NCBI GenBank assembly: GCA_020742515.1
Contig: DYWT01000187.1
Location: forward strand, 1-40,478
Direction of reading: 5' to 3'
From: Sporosarcina psychrophila
GTDB lineage: Bacteria > Bacillota > Bacilli > Bacillales_A > Planococcaceae
DNA length: 40,478 nucleotides
The translations under genes were made by a program, and so were the position numbers. Below the pieces are notes generated by a model. That model was not told where the DNA came from and did no database searches. It worked only from the letters and a program-made list of their open reading frames with translations. Numbering within the stretch: the stretch's first letter is position 1; the number at the start of each line of letters is the position of its first letter. Below are positions 1 through 9,224 of this stretch, one piece after another.

Positions 1-194
1 AGTAATCACCTTATAATATGGGCATTTACATCTTAAATCCACATTTCTCACGATAATGAACACCCTAGCGCAGGCGCGGCAAAGGCATCCACAAAGCGCC
101 AAGCGATCTACAATCCACACCCCGAATTACAACTCTCTCATTATTGAGCGCCACAGCAGATACAAGGGGATTCTTTAATTTAACATATATAGGT
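1..194 (+). repeat. Structured repeat, variant form with extra 52 bp
   Basis: This stretch aligns by eye with 14596-14845, including the flank near 50-70 (CGATAATGAACACCCTAGCG). It ends in the family's right terminus, TTCTTTAATTTAACATATAT, at about 171-190. Compared with ordinary copies it carries about 52 extra bases between two AGCGCC motifs (about 95 and 146). Compared with its sister copy it lacks the central hairpin arms. It probably continues to the left of the window. No gene is visible in it. Confidence 0.75.
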
Positions 195-262
195 ACCTTA
201 TGGCAGTTTTGTTGCTTGTCTTATATGGAGAAAATACAGTTTAGTTGCATAATAATAAAATG

Positions 263-297
263 AAAATCAGACATCTTGGCGAATGTCTGATTTTTTG
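263..297 (+). terminator. Rho-independent terminator
   Basis: A 12-bp stem, AAAATCAGACAT at 263-274 with the complementary arm starting at 283, closes an 8-base loop and runs into six T residues. No gene precedes it inside the window, so it may serve a gene to the left or be a leftover. Confidence 0.6.
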
Positions 298-304
298 TGT
301 TTAC

Positions 305-442
305 TCATATATACATGTTGAACAAATGAATATCTATATAGACTAAGTGAAGGTGCCTTACAAGGCTACCTGGCTTATGGTGGGAGGCATCCCCTAGCGC
401 CGAAGCGGATTCAATGGGATTCTTTATTTCAACATATATATA
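305..442 (+). repeat. Structured repeat (MITE-like), copy with both ends
   Basis: The left end near 308-328 (ATATACATGTTGAACAAATG) and the right end near 420-441 (TTCTTTATTTCAACATATAT) are inverted repeats of each other. Between them lie the family motifs AAGGTGCC, GGCTTATGG, GGGAGGCATCCCC and AGCGCCGAAGCGG. The apical hairpin arms are shortened compared with the copy at 31899. It has no coding capacity, so if mobile it would depend on a transposase encoded elsewhere. Confidence 0.75.
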
Positions 443-774
443 TGAATTGTTTGCGTGAGTGTCTTACACAAGAACTCTTAAGTTCTTTCAGCTTTTTAGA
501 TTGATTATTATCATACGGGCATAGAATAAGGAATAATATTGCTAGAGTTTAAGTATTATGGTGGTGAAGTAGTTTAAGAGAAAAATGGATTGACTTATTA
601 TCAAACGCTATTTTTCGGAAATGTTTTCAAGTGAAGTCATTAATTGCAAAAGAAAGGACAAGTCAAAAGGGGTCTACTCAATGAGGAAATAAAATTCGCC
701 AACTGAAAGATTAGGAAATAGAAGGATACTATCTACTGTATATAGTCAAGATCTCACACTGGAAGGAGAATCGA
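443..774. other. Intergenic region, no gene seen
   Basis: AT-rich sequence upstream of the P-type ATPase gene. No open frame with a ribosome binding site was found. The promoter of the downstream gene is presumably here, but no -35/-10 pair with good spacing could be assigned. Confidence 0.5.
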
Positions 775-3381
775 ATGTCAGAATATCATCAACAATCATC
801 AGTTGAAGTTATGAAGGTATTGGACGTAACAAATCAAGGATTGAGTGATTATGACGTCCAAAGAAGACAAGAAGTATACGGTTATAATGAGTTGGCGGAA
901 GGAAAAAGGACGAGTACAGTCGCCGTTTTCTTTGGACAGTTTAAAGATTTATTAGTCATTATTTTATTGATAGCCGCTTTCATTTCATTTCTATTAGGTG
1001 AAGTGGAAAGTACGATTGTGATAATGATTGTCGTTATTTTAAACGCAATCCTCGGCACTGTACAGCATGTGAAGGCAGAACAGTCTTTGGATAGTCTGAA
1101 GACTTTGACCTCTCCCGTTGCAAAAGTGATGCGGGATAACCGGATAATGGAGATTTCTTCAGAAGATATAGTGGTTGGGGATCTTCTCTATTTGGATGCT
1201 GGTGACTATATAAGCGCTGATGGAAGATTGTTAGAAAGCTATAATCTGCATATAAATGAAAGTTCGCTGACAGGTGAATCATTGGCTGTGTCGAAAAGTA
1301 CCACGCCCATCAAAGAAGAGCATGTAACGCTGGGTGATAAAAAGAATATGGTGTTCACTGGAAGCTTTGTCACGAATGGACGCGGTACTGTAATTGTTAC
1401 AGCTATTGGAATGGAAACAGAAATCGGGAAAATCGCAAATTTACTGGATACTGCGAAAGAGAAGAAAACACCTTTACAAGTAAGCTTGGATCATTTTGGA
1501 GAAAAGTTAGCTTTAGGGATTACAATAATTTGTTTAGCCATTTTCACGATCGACCTTTTTCGGGGACGCGAGTTAGTAGATTCATTTATGTTTGCAGTTT
1601 CGCTAGCAGTTGCAGCAATTCCGGAAGCATTAAGTTCGATTATTACTATTGTACTGGCTTTCGGGACTCAAAAAATGGCGAAGGAAAATGCCATTATACG
1701 TAAGCTCTACGCTGTCGAAAGTCTAGGAAGTGTATCTGTTATATGTTCAGATAAAACGGGAACATTAACCGAAAACAAAATGAGTGTCCAACACGTATAT
1801 GTTGATCAAAAAGTCATTCCGTATGATCAACTACATGTAGAAAATGTAATTGAGAAAAAACTACTCTTAAAAGCACTATTATGTAATGACGCCTTGGAAA
1901 GGGACCATAAAGAAATCGGTGACCCTACTGAAATTGCACTCGTGAAATTAGGGAAACAGTATAATCTTGACGAGTTAATCGTTAGAGATCACTATCCAAG
2001 AGTGGCGGAAATACCATTTGATTCAGACAGAAAGCTGATGACTACAGTAAATCAGTTCAATCAGCAATCGATCATGATTACAAAGGGAGCAGTAGATGTT
2101 CTTTTACCAAGGATTTTGAAAGTCGAGACTTCAAAAGGGATATTTGCGATTACGGAAGAACATCGTAAAAGAATCGAAGAAATAAACCGTGACTTCTCCA
2201 TGAATGGATTAAGAGTGCTCGCAATTGCTTACAAAGAGGTAAAGAAAAATTTAACAATCGATGTGAAAATCGAAAGAGATTTAATCTTTGTCGGATTAAT
2301 AGCGATGATGGATCCTCCGAGAAAAGAATCAAAAGCAGCGGTTGAAAGTTGTATAAATGCAGGTATTAAACCAGTTATGATTACAGGCGACCATAAAATA
2401 ACTGCAACAGCGATTGCTAAACAAATTGGACTAGTAAATGAACCATCAGAAGTGATTGAAGGATATGAAATTGAAGGATTAACGGATCAACAACTACAAG
2501 AAAAGGTTCAAGATGTCTCTGTCTACGCCCGCGTAACACCAGAACATAAAATTCGAATTGTGAAAGCTTGGCAGGAAAAAGGACATGTCGTTGCGATGAC
2601 GGGGGATGGTGTCAATGATGGCCCTGCCTTAAAGCAAGCCGATATCGGTGTGGCGATGGGCATAACCGGGACCGAGGTAGCGAAAGATGCATCCTCCATG
2701 ATCTTAACGGATGATAATTTTTCAACGATTGTCAAAGCGATTTCGAATGGCAGAAGCATGTATACGAATATTAAAAACGCTATTCAATTTTTATTATCAG
2801 GGAATGCGGGTGCTATCTTTGCTGTTTTATATGCAACCGTATTAGGTTTACCAGTTCCCTTTGCACCCGTGCATCTATTATTTATTAACTTACTTACCGA
2901 TAGTTTGCCGGCAATTGCAATCGGTTTGGAGCCGCATAATAAAAATACGATGAAGGACAAGCCTAGAGATATTCATACACCATTATTAAATAAAACATTT
3001 ACAACTCAAGTGGTACTTGAAGGTTTATTAATTGCTATCTCTACGATTATTGCTTTTCGAATGGGATTGTCAACGGGAGATACGCTAACAGCAAGCACAA
3101 TGGCATTTGCAACATTATGTTTGTCAAGATTAGTACATGGCTTCAACTCCAGATCTAGAGAATCGATCTTTACAATTGGAGTATTTACGAATAAATATAC
3201 GTGGTTTGCATTTTTAATAGGGTTTCTATGTTTACATTTAGTATTATTTGTTCCATCGCTAACGGGTGTGTTTGAAGTCGCGTCATTAAATGGAGTTCAA
3301 TTAGGTTACATTTATATCTTGTCCTTTATGCCGTTTTTAATTAATCAGTGGTATAAAGTGTTATTCGTGAGAAGAAAATAA
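775..3381 (+). CDS. Calcium-type P-type (P2A) cation-transporting ATPase
   Basis: This is an 868-residue membrane pump that couples ATP hydrolysis to cation export, probably Ca2+. The actuator motif TGES is at residues 166-169. The phosphorylation motif DKTGT begins at D326, and the hinge motif TGDGVNDGP is at 609-617. The membrane motif IPEAL lies just before the P domain. The later NLLTDSLPAIAIG segment supplies the Asn and Asp ligands expected in SERCA-like pumps, as known for the Listeria LMCA1 and Bacillus YloB families. The length is normal for the family. AAGGAGAA precedes the ATG at good spacing. It stands alone and is followed by a strong terminator. The ion is inferred from family motifs; Mn2+ or another divalent cation is not excluded. 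Confidence 0.92.
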   Translation: MSEYHQQSSVEVMKVLDVTNQGLSDYDVQRRQEVYGYNELAEGKRTSTVAVFFGQFKDLLVIILLIAAFISFLLGEVESTIVIMIVVILNAILGTVQHVKAEQSLDSLKTLTSPVAKVMRDNRIMEISSEDIVVGDLLYLDAGDYISADGRLLESYNLHINESSLTGESLAVSKSTTPIKEEHVTLGDKKNMVFTGSFVTNGRGTVIVTAIGMETEIGKIANLLDTAKEKKTPLQVSLDHFGEKLALGITIICLAIFTIDLFRGRELVDSFMFAVSLAVAAIPEALSSIITIVLAFGTQKMAKENAIIRKLYAVESLGSVSVICSDKTGTLTENKMSVQHVYVDQKVIPYDQLHVENVIEKKLLLKALLCNDALERDHKEIGDPTEIALVKLGKQYNLDELIVRDHYPRVAEIPFDSDRKLMTTVNQFNQQSIMITKGAVDVLLPRILKVETSKGIFAITEEHRKRIEEINRDFSMNGLRVLAIAYKEVKKNLTIDVKIERDLIFVGLIAMMDPPRKESKAAVESCINAGIKPVMITGDHKITATAIAKQIGLVNEPSEVIEGYEIEGLTDQQLQEKVQDVSVYARVTPEHKIRIVKAWQEKGHVVAMTGDGVNDGPALKQADIGVAMGITGTEVAKDASSMILTDDNFSTIVKAISNGRSMYTNIKNAIQFLLSGNAGAIFAVLYATVLGLPVPFAPVHLLFINLLTDSLPAIAIGLEPHNKNTMKDKPRDIHTPLLNKTFTTQVVLEGLLIAISTIIAFRMGLSTGDTLTASTMAFATLCLSRLVHGFNSRSRESIFTIGVFTNKYTWFAFLIGFLCLHLVLFVPSLTGVFEVASLNGVQLGYIYILSFMPFLINQWYKVLFVRRK

Positions 3382-3452
3382 TTCTGGTTCAACGTTGGAT
3401 TACAGATGTAGAATCTTCTGTTTTGGTATGTATCACTTAAACTATAATCTAC

Positions 3453-3511
3453 GGTACCAGCGTCTAACATAATCCGGAATTATGTTAGACGCTGGTACCA
3501 TTTTAATTTTT
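3453..3511 (+). terminator. Perfect 21-bp inverted-repeat terminator with GGTACC ends
   Basis: The arms at 3453-3473 and 3479-3499 are perfectly complementary around the 5-base loop CCGGA, and a T-rich tract follows. Both outer ends read GGTACC. A second perfect hairpin with GGTGCC ends lies at 10041. This suggests a dispersed palindrome family that serves as a terminator here. Confidence 0.8.
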
Positions 3512-3593
3512 GATGGATCGTATCGAACTCGAAGGACTTTCGCCACGACATGTGGAATATAGTGAAGAACGCTTGAATTAAGGGGGAGAAAAA

Positions 3594-5171
3594 ATGACAG
3601 TTGAACAGTTTTTAGAAGAACAAAATAATGTCATCAAGGAATTGCATATCGCCAACACTGAAACTTCTTGGATGGCGGCGACGACAGGGGAAGATGAATG
3701 GAATCAAAAAACAGCCGAGGCGGAGACGGCTTATGATTTATATTTTGCGGATCCGGAGCGGTTTCAGAAAGTGAAAACGTATCTCGCACAAGATGATTTG
3801 ACCGCCATTCAAAGACGGCAGCTGGAAGGCTTGCATAATGGCATGGTTGCGAATCAGATTCCCGAGAAAGATTTAAAGGAAATGGTGAGACTTTCGACAG
3901 AATTGATTGGTATTTTCAATACATACCGTGCCACAATTGACGGAAAATCAGTTTCGGAAAATGATGTCCGGCAAATTTTAATAAAGAGCAATGATTTGAA
4001 GGCACGTGAAAAGGCATGGCATGCCAGCAAACAGATTGGGAAAGAAGTGCAAGAGAAGCTATTGATTCTTGTGAAAAAGCGGAATGAGATTGCGCACGCG
4101 TTGGGGTACACGAATTACCATCAAATGAGTTTCGAGTTACAGGAGTTGGATCGGGATGAAGTTTTCTCGATATTCCACAAGCTCAAGGAACTTTCTGATG
4201 AGCCATTTCGTGAAATGAAACAAGAAATGGACGGCGAATTGGCTGAGCGTTTTGGCATATCAATTGAAGAGCTTCGTCCATGGCATTATGCCGATCCATT
4301 TTTCCAGGAGGCACCACCGTTAAAGGAGTTGGATCTAGATCCGTTTTATGATGGGAAAGATCTTGAGGTACTGACGATTGAAACGTTCAAGGCCATGGGC
4401 ATGGATATTACGGACATGCTAGAGAAAAGCGACTTATATCCTCGTGATAAGAAAAATCAACATGCGTTCTGCACGGATATCGACCGTGAAGGCGATGTCC
4501 GTGTGCTATGCAACAATATACCGTCTGATTATTGGTCAGTCACAATGTTGCATGAGTTTGGTCATGCAGTTTATTTTAAATATGTCGATCCACAACTACC
4601 TTTCCTATTGCGAACGGCGGCACATACGTTGACGACGGAAGCGATTGCGATGCTCTATGGCCGATTCGGTAAAAATCCTGCTTGGCTGCAGCAGTTTTTA
4701 GGGTTAACTACATCCCAAGTGGAAGAATTGACGCCGCTCATTGCGAAATCGTTGCGTCGGCAAATGCTCATTGCAGGGCGCTGGATTATGGCATTCACTT
4801 TCTTCGAGCGTGAATTATATGAAAACCCCGATCAGGACTTGAACCAGCTATGGTGGAAGATCGTAAAGGATGTCCAATTTGTGAACCCCCCGGAAGGTAT
4901 TGACTACCCGCATTGGGCAGCGAAAATCCATTTTACATTAGTTCCGGTTTACTATCAAAACTATCTAATGGGCGAATTGACGACTTCGCAATTGCAAACC
5001 TATATCGAGAAAAACATTTCGACCGACCTGTTCACCCCAGAAGTGGGCAACTATTTGGTGGATGCGTATTTCAAACCAGGCGCGCTCTATCCTTGGAATG
5101 AAAAGATTAAAAAAGCGACGGGCGAAAAACTTAATCCACAGTATTTTATTGATCAATTTATGACGACATAA
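3594..5171 (+). CDS. ACE-like (M2/M3 group) zinc metallopeptidase
   Basis: This 525-residue, probably cytoplasmic gluzincin has no signal peptide. The zinc motif HEFGH is at residues 320-324, and a likely third ligand, E349, lies in TLTTEAIA. The C-terminal part contains VNPPEG, then WAAKIHF and PVYYQNYLMGEL, a layout like that of peptidyl-dipeptidase A (M2) and the related M3 oligopeptidases. It probably trims peptides to smaller pieces. The ATG follows GGGGGAG at normal spacing. It appears monocistronic, with no obvious terminator immediately after it. Exact family placement between M2 and M3 is uncertain, but the metallopeptidase call is firm. Confidence 0.85.
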   Translation: MTVEQFLEEQNNVIKELHIANTETSWMAATTGEDEWNQKTAEAETAYDLYFADPERFQKVKTYLAQDDLTAIQRRQLEGLHNGMVANQIPEKDLKEMVRLSTELIGIFNTYRATIDGKSVSENDVRQILIKSNDLKAREKAWHASKQIGKEVQEKLLILVKKRNEIAHALGYTNYHQMSFELQELDRDEVFSIFHKLKELSDEPFREMKQEMDGELAERFGISIEELRPWHYADPFFQEAPPLKELDLDPFYDGKDLEVLTIETFKAMGMDITDMLEKSDLYPRDKKNQHAFCTDIDREGDVRVLCNNIPSDYWSVTMLHEFGHAVYFKYVDPQLPFLLRTAAHTLTTEAIAMLYGRFGKNPAWLQQFLGLTTSQVEELTPLIAKSLRRQMLIAGRWIMAFTFFERELYENPDQDLNQLWWKIVKDVQFVNPPEGIDYPHWAAKIHFTLVPVYYQNYLMGELTTSQLQTYIEKNISTDLFTPEVGNYLVDAYFKPGALYPWNEKIKKATGEKLNPQYFIDQFMTT

Positions 5172-5223
5172 GCGAGAGTGTCTAATTAACTGTTCATTAT
5201 TCGGAAAAGGAAGGACTGTTGAT

Positions 5224-5400
5224 GATGCTTGCAGAGGCATTGATTGCATGAGGGGATTCTCAAAAAAGAATCGCTTTCTATGTGAAGATGCAAGAAGGAG
5301 AAAAGCTGCTAATTGGGGGCGTTGGACTCAATGGTCGGTAGTGGGGCTATACCAAACGGTTCGAATGCCCCGTTACAACTGAAGACCAGTACTGTGACAT
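5224..5400 (+). pseudogene. Possible remnant of a GNAT-like acetyltransferase
   Basis: One reading frame from ATGATG at 5221/5224 gives a protein-like stretch with RIAFYVKMQEGEK and LIGGVGLNGR. That resembles the central strands of GNAT acetyltransferases. In-frame stops interrupt it near residue 10 and after NGR, and no complete acetyl-CoA-binding motif follows. It reads as a decayed fragment rather than a gene. The assignment rests on a short segment and is weak. Confidence 0.3.
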
Positions 5401-5482
5401 GAATACAAATAGATTGTAAATGTAACTACCATGTACTACTTTGAGAAAGCAGTGAGGGTGGAGTCGGGGATCCCTTTGGGGG

Positions 5483-5529
5483 ATGAAAAGTATCTATGGG
5501 TTAATCACATAGATGCTTTTTCATTTTTG
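5483..5529 (+). terminator. Terminator-like hairpin
   Basis: Arms at 5483-5498 and 5508-5524 pair with one wobble and one bulge, followed by a run of T. It lies in a decayed region and may have terminated a lost gene. Confidence 0.5.
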
Positions 5530-5667
5530 GATGTCAGGTTCTCATTGTATTCGGAATCATATGGGTACCCAATGATAATTTTTATTAATGGCAATGCTAT
5601 ATACTCGTCACTATTAATTTAGAACTTAATGGAAACTGTAATAATCTCCTTGTACGACGAATGAATC

Positions 5668-5795
5668 CTGCGAAGGAGCGACAAGTGTGAGCTGGAGTAA
5701 TGAGACTATGGAGGGATGCATTTCAATCCCTCCCCAGGGATCTTTTGACGGGCTCATTACGGGAGGCCATCACCAAGCGACGAAGCGGTATTGGA
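5668..5795 (+). repeat. Structured repeat, diverged copy with intact stems
   Basis: The family motifs GCGAAGGAGCG, GGGAGGCCATC and CGAAGCGG are present. The inner stem pairs perfectly, GTAATGAG at 5697-5704 with CTCATTAC at 5753-5760. The apical stem also pairs perfectly, GGAGGGAT at 5710-5717 with ATCCCTCC at 5726-5733. The inner stem differs in sequence from other copies but keeps its pairing. The TIR-like ends are not recognisable. Confidence 0.7.
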
Positions 5796-6098
5796 AACCA
5801 CTTTCTTGTAATAATCATGAAAAACTCACTTATTTTCCATTTGTTAAGTGCCGAGTATGTAGTGTAATAATTCTATAATGTATTTTCTTACTACGGCAGT
5901 TTGTTCAACTTTTCGTCTATCTTGAATTGGTGTAAAATTAATCTTTTTTAAAAAATCAATAATCCTTTCTATTACTTCGCTTTTTGCTTCAGCTAAAAGC
6001 CCAACTTGCCAAAATACATATAAAGTAATTTTCCGGAGTGCATTGAGCAGGGAAATGATTAACATTAAACGTTTCTATATGTAAATTGTGAAACTGGG

Positions 6099-6124
6099 AC
6101 CTCTCTGGAAGAGAGGTTTTATTT
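6099..6124 (+). terminator. Small terminator-like hairpin
   Basis: ACCTCTCT at 6099-6106 pairs with AGAGAGGT at 6110-6117 around a 3-base loop and continues into TTTATTTA. No intact gene lies directly upstream. Confidence 0.45.
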
Positions 6125-6520
6125 AGGCGGCTATTGATACGATGGAGTTTCAGACCATCGACAAATCTCAATTATATGCAGGAATATTTCCAAAGACATC
6201 TAAAAGCATTTTAGAAACCAAGGTTTCTGTTAGTGAAAAGTATCCGGTACCTCCATAATTTAAATAGATAAGGATATCCATGGGATTAATCACTCTACAA
6301 TGAAAGTATAAACTGTACCTCATCTGTTCCTATAATAACCCTGTTTTTATATTCCGTTAAGTGCGCGCCCAATAGGTGATTATGTTGTTTGTTAATTTAC
6401 ATCTAGGTGACAATTTGATGTCATGGAGGGATATGGGTTTAACTTTTGACTAATATTCGTTAAGATACAATCTAAGCTCAAGAAATAAAGGGCGACAGAT
6501 TTGAAAGGGGTTTACATGAT

Positions 6521-7315
6521 ATGAAATTTAAAAAAGTATTACTTCCGTTTATAGCAGGGGCGCTAGCATTAAGTTTAGCTGCTTGCAGTGAAGAAGATAA
6601 AGCGGCAAAAGACGCAAAGGACGAAGCACCACAAGAAGAAACAAAGCAAGAAGCTACTAAGGATCAAGAAGCCACTAAAGATCAAGAAAAAGCTGTAAAA
6701 GAGATGCAAGAGAAACTTGCGAAACAGCAAGTGGACAAGAACAAAATAGTAGCTGTTGTAAATGATGAAGAACTTAAAGGCGTGGAATATAACGCAGCAT
6801 TATCGTCAATCCAAGGTCAAATGCAACAAATGGGACAAGATCCATCGAGCGAAGAGGCAACTGAACAAGTAAAAGCACAAACACTCGATACGCTTGTAAA
6901 CCAGACATTGATTCTTCAAAAAGCAAATGAAGAGAAATTAAAAGCATCTACAACTGAAATTGATGACGAGTATTCATTACTTGAAAAGCAATTTGGCGGC
7001 GAAAAAGAAATGAAGAAAGCACTCAAAAGCCAAAGTATGGATGTAAAAGCACTGAAAGAACAAATTGCCGACTCCATCGTATTTGATAAGTACCTGGATA
7101 AGGTAGCGCCAGCAGGAAAAGTAACAGAGAAAGAAATTAAAGAATACTACGATCAAGTTGCAGCTACATCAAAAGATTCTGGTCAAGAGCTGCCTCCTTT
7201 AGAAGAAGTAAGTAAGGACATCGAAGGGATCATTAAACAAGAGCAACAGCAAAAACTACTTGCTGCACATGTTGAAGAGCTTAAAGCAGCTGCTAAGATT
7301 GAATTGAAAATTTAA
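6521..7315 (+). CDS. SurA N-terminal-domain lipoprotein (PrsA-like, no PPIase domain)
   Basis: This is a 264-residue predicted lipoprotein chaperone on the outer face of the membrane. A signal peptide ends in the lipobox LAAC with C22 as the lipidated residue. A Lys/Glu/Gln-rich linker with two near-repeats of EATKDQ (about residues 44-54) follows. The SurA/PrsA N-terminal helical domain covers about 75-260, starting at VAVVNDEEL. The parvulin prolyl isomerase domain found in full PrsA is absent, so a holding or folding role for secreted proteins is likelier than isomerase activity. AAAGGGG precedes the ATG at a slightly long spacing. A terminator follows directly, so it is probably transcribed alone. 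Confidence 0.85.
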   Translation: MKFKKVLLPFIAGALALSLAACSEEDKAAKDAKDEAPQEETKQEATKDQEATKDQEKAVKEMQEKLAKQQVDKNKIVAVVNDEELKGVEYNAALSSIQGQMQQMGQDPSSEEATEQVKAQTLDTLVNQTLILQKANEEKLKASTTEIDDEYSLLEKQFGGEKEMKKALKSQSMDVKALKEQIADSIVFDKYLDKVAPAGKVTEKEIKEYYDQVAATSKDSGQELPPLEEVSKDIEGIIKQEQQQKLLAAHVEELKAAAKIELKI

Positions 7316-7329
7316 CTGAAATAAGTGAG

Positions 7330-7380
7330 AGACATGGAATGCTTGACCATCGTGGTTAAGCGTTTCATGTCTTTTTATAT
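7330..7380 (+). terminator. Rho-independent terminator of the SurA-N lipoprotein gene
   Basis: AGACATG...GCTTGACCAT pairs imperfectly with ATGGTTAAGC-like and CATGTCT arms (7330-7372), followed by CTTTTTATATTTTTT. It sits 15 bases after the stop codon. Confidence 0.75.
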
Positions 7381-7485
7381 TTTTTGAAAAAGTCGTGGTT
7401 TACTGCTAAATCCAATGATCTTAACATAGGAACTTCATTTTTGGACAATCTAACAAGAAAGAAACAGTAGAATGAGGTGATGTTT

Positions 7486-9018
7486 ATGATAATTGAAAGG
7501 TCGTCTGAATGGAAAGAAGGTTTTATCGAACGATTGGAGAACCGTGAAGCTTGGGACAATTGGACATTATATACGATGAGTTTTGAGATCGAAAAAAAGA
7601 ACCTAATTACAGATTTCCGCGGTCTTCAATCCCCTAAATATTTACCTAATCTAACGCCTCTTGCCCATCAATTGGAAGTGGCGGAAACGGTCATTGAAAG
7701 GATGAACGGAAAAGCGATTCTTGCGGACGAAGTGGGGCTCGGTAAAACCATTGAAGCGGGTTTGATCTTAAAGGAATATTTAATCAGAGGCCTTGTGAAA
7801 AAAGCACTTATTTTAGTCCCAGCTTCTCTTGTTGGTCAATGGATTGAAGAACTGAATCAAAAATTTCATATTCCGGCCATACAGTATAAAAAAAATTACG
7901 ATTTAAACCATCTTACGATTGTCGTCATGAGTATGGATATGGCAAAAAGAAGTCCGCACAAAGAAAACATCTATAACCAAGATTTTGATTTAATTATCAT
8001 TGACGAGGCGCACAAATTAAAGAACCATAAAACGAAAAACTACGAGTTCGCACAAAATTTAAAGAAAAAGTTTTGTTTGTTGTTAACTGCCACACCTATA
8101 CAAAACGATGTGTTTGAACTATTTTATCTAATTTCTTTACTGAAACCGGGACACTTGGGCAATTACGAAACGTTTCAATCATCGTTTTCTGCGAGTAAGC
8201 ACAATGTGGAAGGAGATGATTATTTGAAGGAATTGGTTAATCAAGTAATGGTCAGAAATCGAAGACAGGATACTGGAATTGAATGGACAAATCGCCGTGT
8301 CCAAATTTTACCCATCGATTTTACGGCAGAGGAAAGAGAAGTCTACGATTTGATTTCAGAACTGAAAAATGTTTCTCCTGTTTTTTCGGATGCTTTTTCT
8401 ATGCTTACTTTACAAAGAGAAATGTGCAGCAGTAAGGAAGCTACAGCCTTAACCTTAACTAAAATGCTTGAAAAATGCACACGGCCTGAAGACATCGCTT
8501 ATCTGGAAGGTATTATTCAAAAGTTAATGGTACTGGACATTAACTCAAAAGCGGAAAAGGCTTATGAAATTATAACTCAGGCAAACGGTAAGGTTATTCT
8601 TTTTACCGAATATCGTGCGAGCCAAACCTATTTGCAGTGGTATTTACAATCAAAAGGAATCACAAGCGTCCTTTTTAATGGGCAATTCAGCAAAAGTAAA
8701 CGAGAGTGGATGAAGCAACTGTTTAAAGAAAAAGCACAGGTGCTGATTGCGACGGAATCCGGCAGTGAAGGGATAAACCTGCAATTTTGTCACCATGTCA
8801 TCAACTTTGATTTACCTTGGAACCCCATGAAGTTGGAGCAACGAATTGGACGTGTCCATCGGTTGGGGCAGGAACATGACGTTCATATTTACAATTTAGC
8901 CATCCAGAATACAATTGAAGACCATATATTGGATTTGCTCTATGTTAAAATTGGGGTCTTTGAAAAAGTGGTGGGTGAGTTGGATGATATTTTATCTGCA
9001 TTCAAAAAGACTATTTGA
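7486..9018 (+). CDS. yqhH: SNF2-family helicase/ATPase YqhH
   Basis: This 510-residue Swi2/Snf2 ATPase probably acts on DNA or RNA-polymerase complexes, like RapA-related proteins. The Walker A region DEVGLGKT is at residues 81-88 and the DEAH box at 173-176, followed by LLTATPIQND. The C-terminal helicase domain contains ILFTEY, GSEGINLQ, and the arginine-finger region QRIGRVHRLGQ. The ATG at 7486 is preferred over GTG 7477 and ATG 7480 because GAGGTG overlaps those upstream starts. The order yqhH then yqhG matches B. subtilis, where the pair lies next to gcvT; gcvT is not here. The molecular function of YqhH is not established. Confidence 0.87.
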   Translation: MIIERSSEWKEGFIERLENREAWDNWTLYTMSFEIEKKNLITDFRGLQSPKYLPNLTPLAHQLEVAETVIERMNGKAILADEVGLGKTIEAGLILKEYLIRGLVKKALILVPASLVGQWIEELNQKFHIPAIQYKKNYDLNHLTIVVMSMDMAKRSPHKENIYNQDFDLIIIDEAHKLKNHKTKNYEFAQNLKKKFCLLLTATPIQNDVFELFYLISLLKPGHLGNYETFQSSFSASKHNVEGDDYLKELVNQVMVRNRRQDTGIEWTNRRVQILPIDFTAEEREVYDLISELKNVSPVFSDAFSMLTLQREMCSSKEATALTLTKMLEKCTRPEDIAYLEGIIQKLMVLDINSKAEKAYEIITQANGKVILFTEYRASQTYLQWYLQSKGITSVLFNGQFSKSKREWMKQLFKEKAQVLIATESGSEGINLQFCHHVINFDLPWNPMKLEQRIGRVHRLGQEHDVHIYNLAIQNTIEDHILDLLYVKIGVFEKVVGELDDILSAFKKTI

Positions 9019-9032
9019 GGAGAAATTATGTA

Positions 9033-9200
9033 GGTTGAAATAAAAGATTCCATCGAATCTGTTTCGGCGCTAGGGGATTCCTTCCGTTCCCCCTGAAGCC
9101 ACTGAAAAAGTTCTTTTTTTAGTAAGAACTAGTTGATTGTAGTGGAGAGCGGCGCCTTCGCTCAATTCATATAGACATTCAATGATCGAACATATATAGC
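9033..9200 (-). repeat. Structured repeat inserted between yqhH and yqhG
   Basis: Read on the minus strand this copy starts with GCTATATATGTTCGATC and ends with a GTTGAAATAAAAGATTCC-like terminus read inversely. The GGCGCC and CGCTAGGGG family motifs are present. The middle is replaced by a different nested hairpin: CCACT...AGTGG outside and GTTCTT...AAGAAC inside. It fills almost the whole gap between the two genes and ends just before the yqhG ribosome binding site. Confidence 0.7.
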
Positions 9201-9224
9201 AAGGGTACTCAAAGGAGGATTCAC

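Larger units (their letters stand above)
5172..6520. other. Gene-poor decayed region
   Basis: About 1.35 kb between the peptidase and the lipoprotein gene has no convincing intact gene. It holds a possible acetyltransferase remnant (5224-5400), two terminator-like hairpins and a structured-repeat copy (5668-5795). Open frames here lack ribosome binding sites or overlap the hairpins. A minus-strand open frame at 5844-6065 is not recognised and has no clear start signal. Confidence 0.6.

Noticed and set aside
5353..5370. GGTTCGAATGCCCC as a tRNA T-arm
   Set aside because: No acceptor stem, anticodon arm or D-arm can be formed around it.
5431..5622. 63-codon plus-strand open frame
   Set aside because: It spans a terminator hairpin (5483-5529), lacks a ribosome binding site and has no protein-like conservation that I can recognise.
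5844..6065. 73-codon minus-strand open frame
   Set aside because: The middle looks somewhat protein-like (a helical, charged stretch), but there is no start signal, and the region around it is decayed. Possibly a fragment, not callable.
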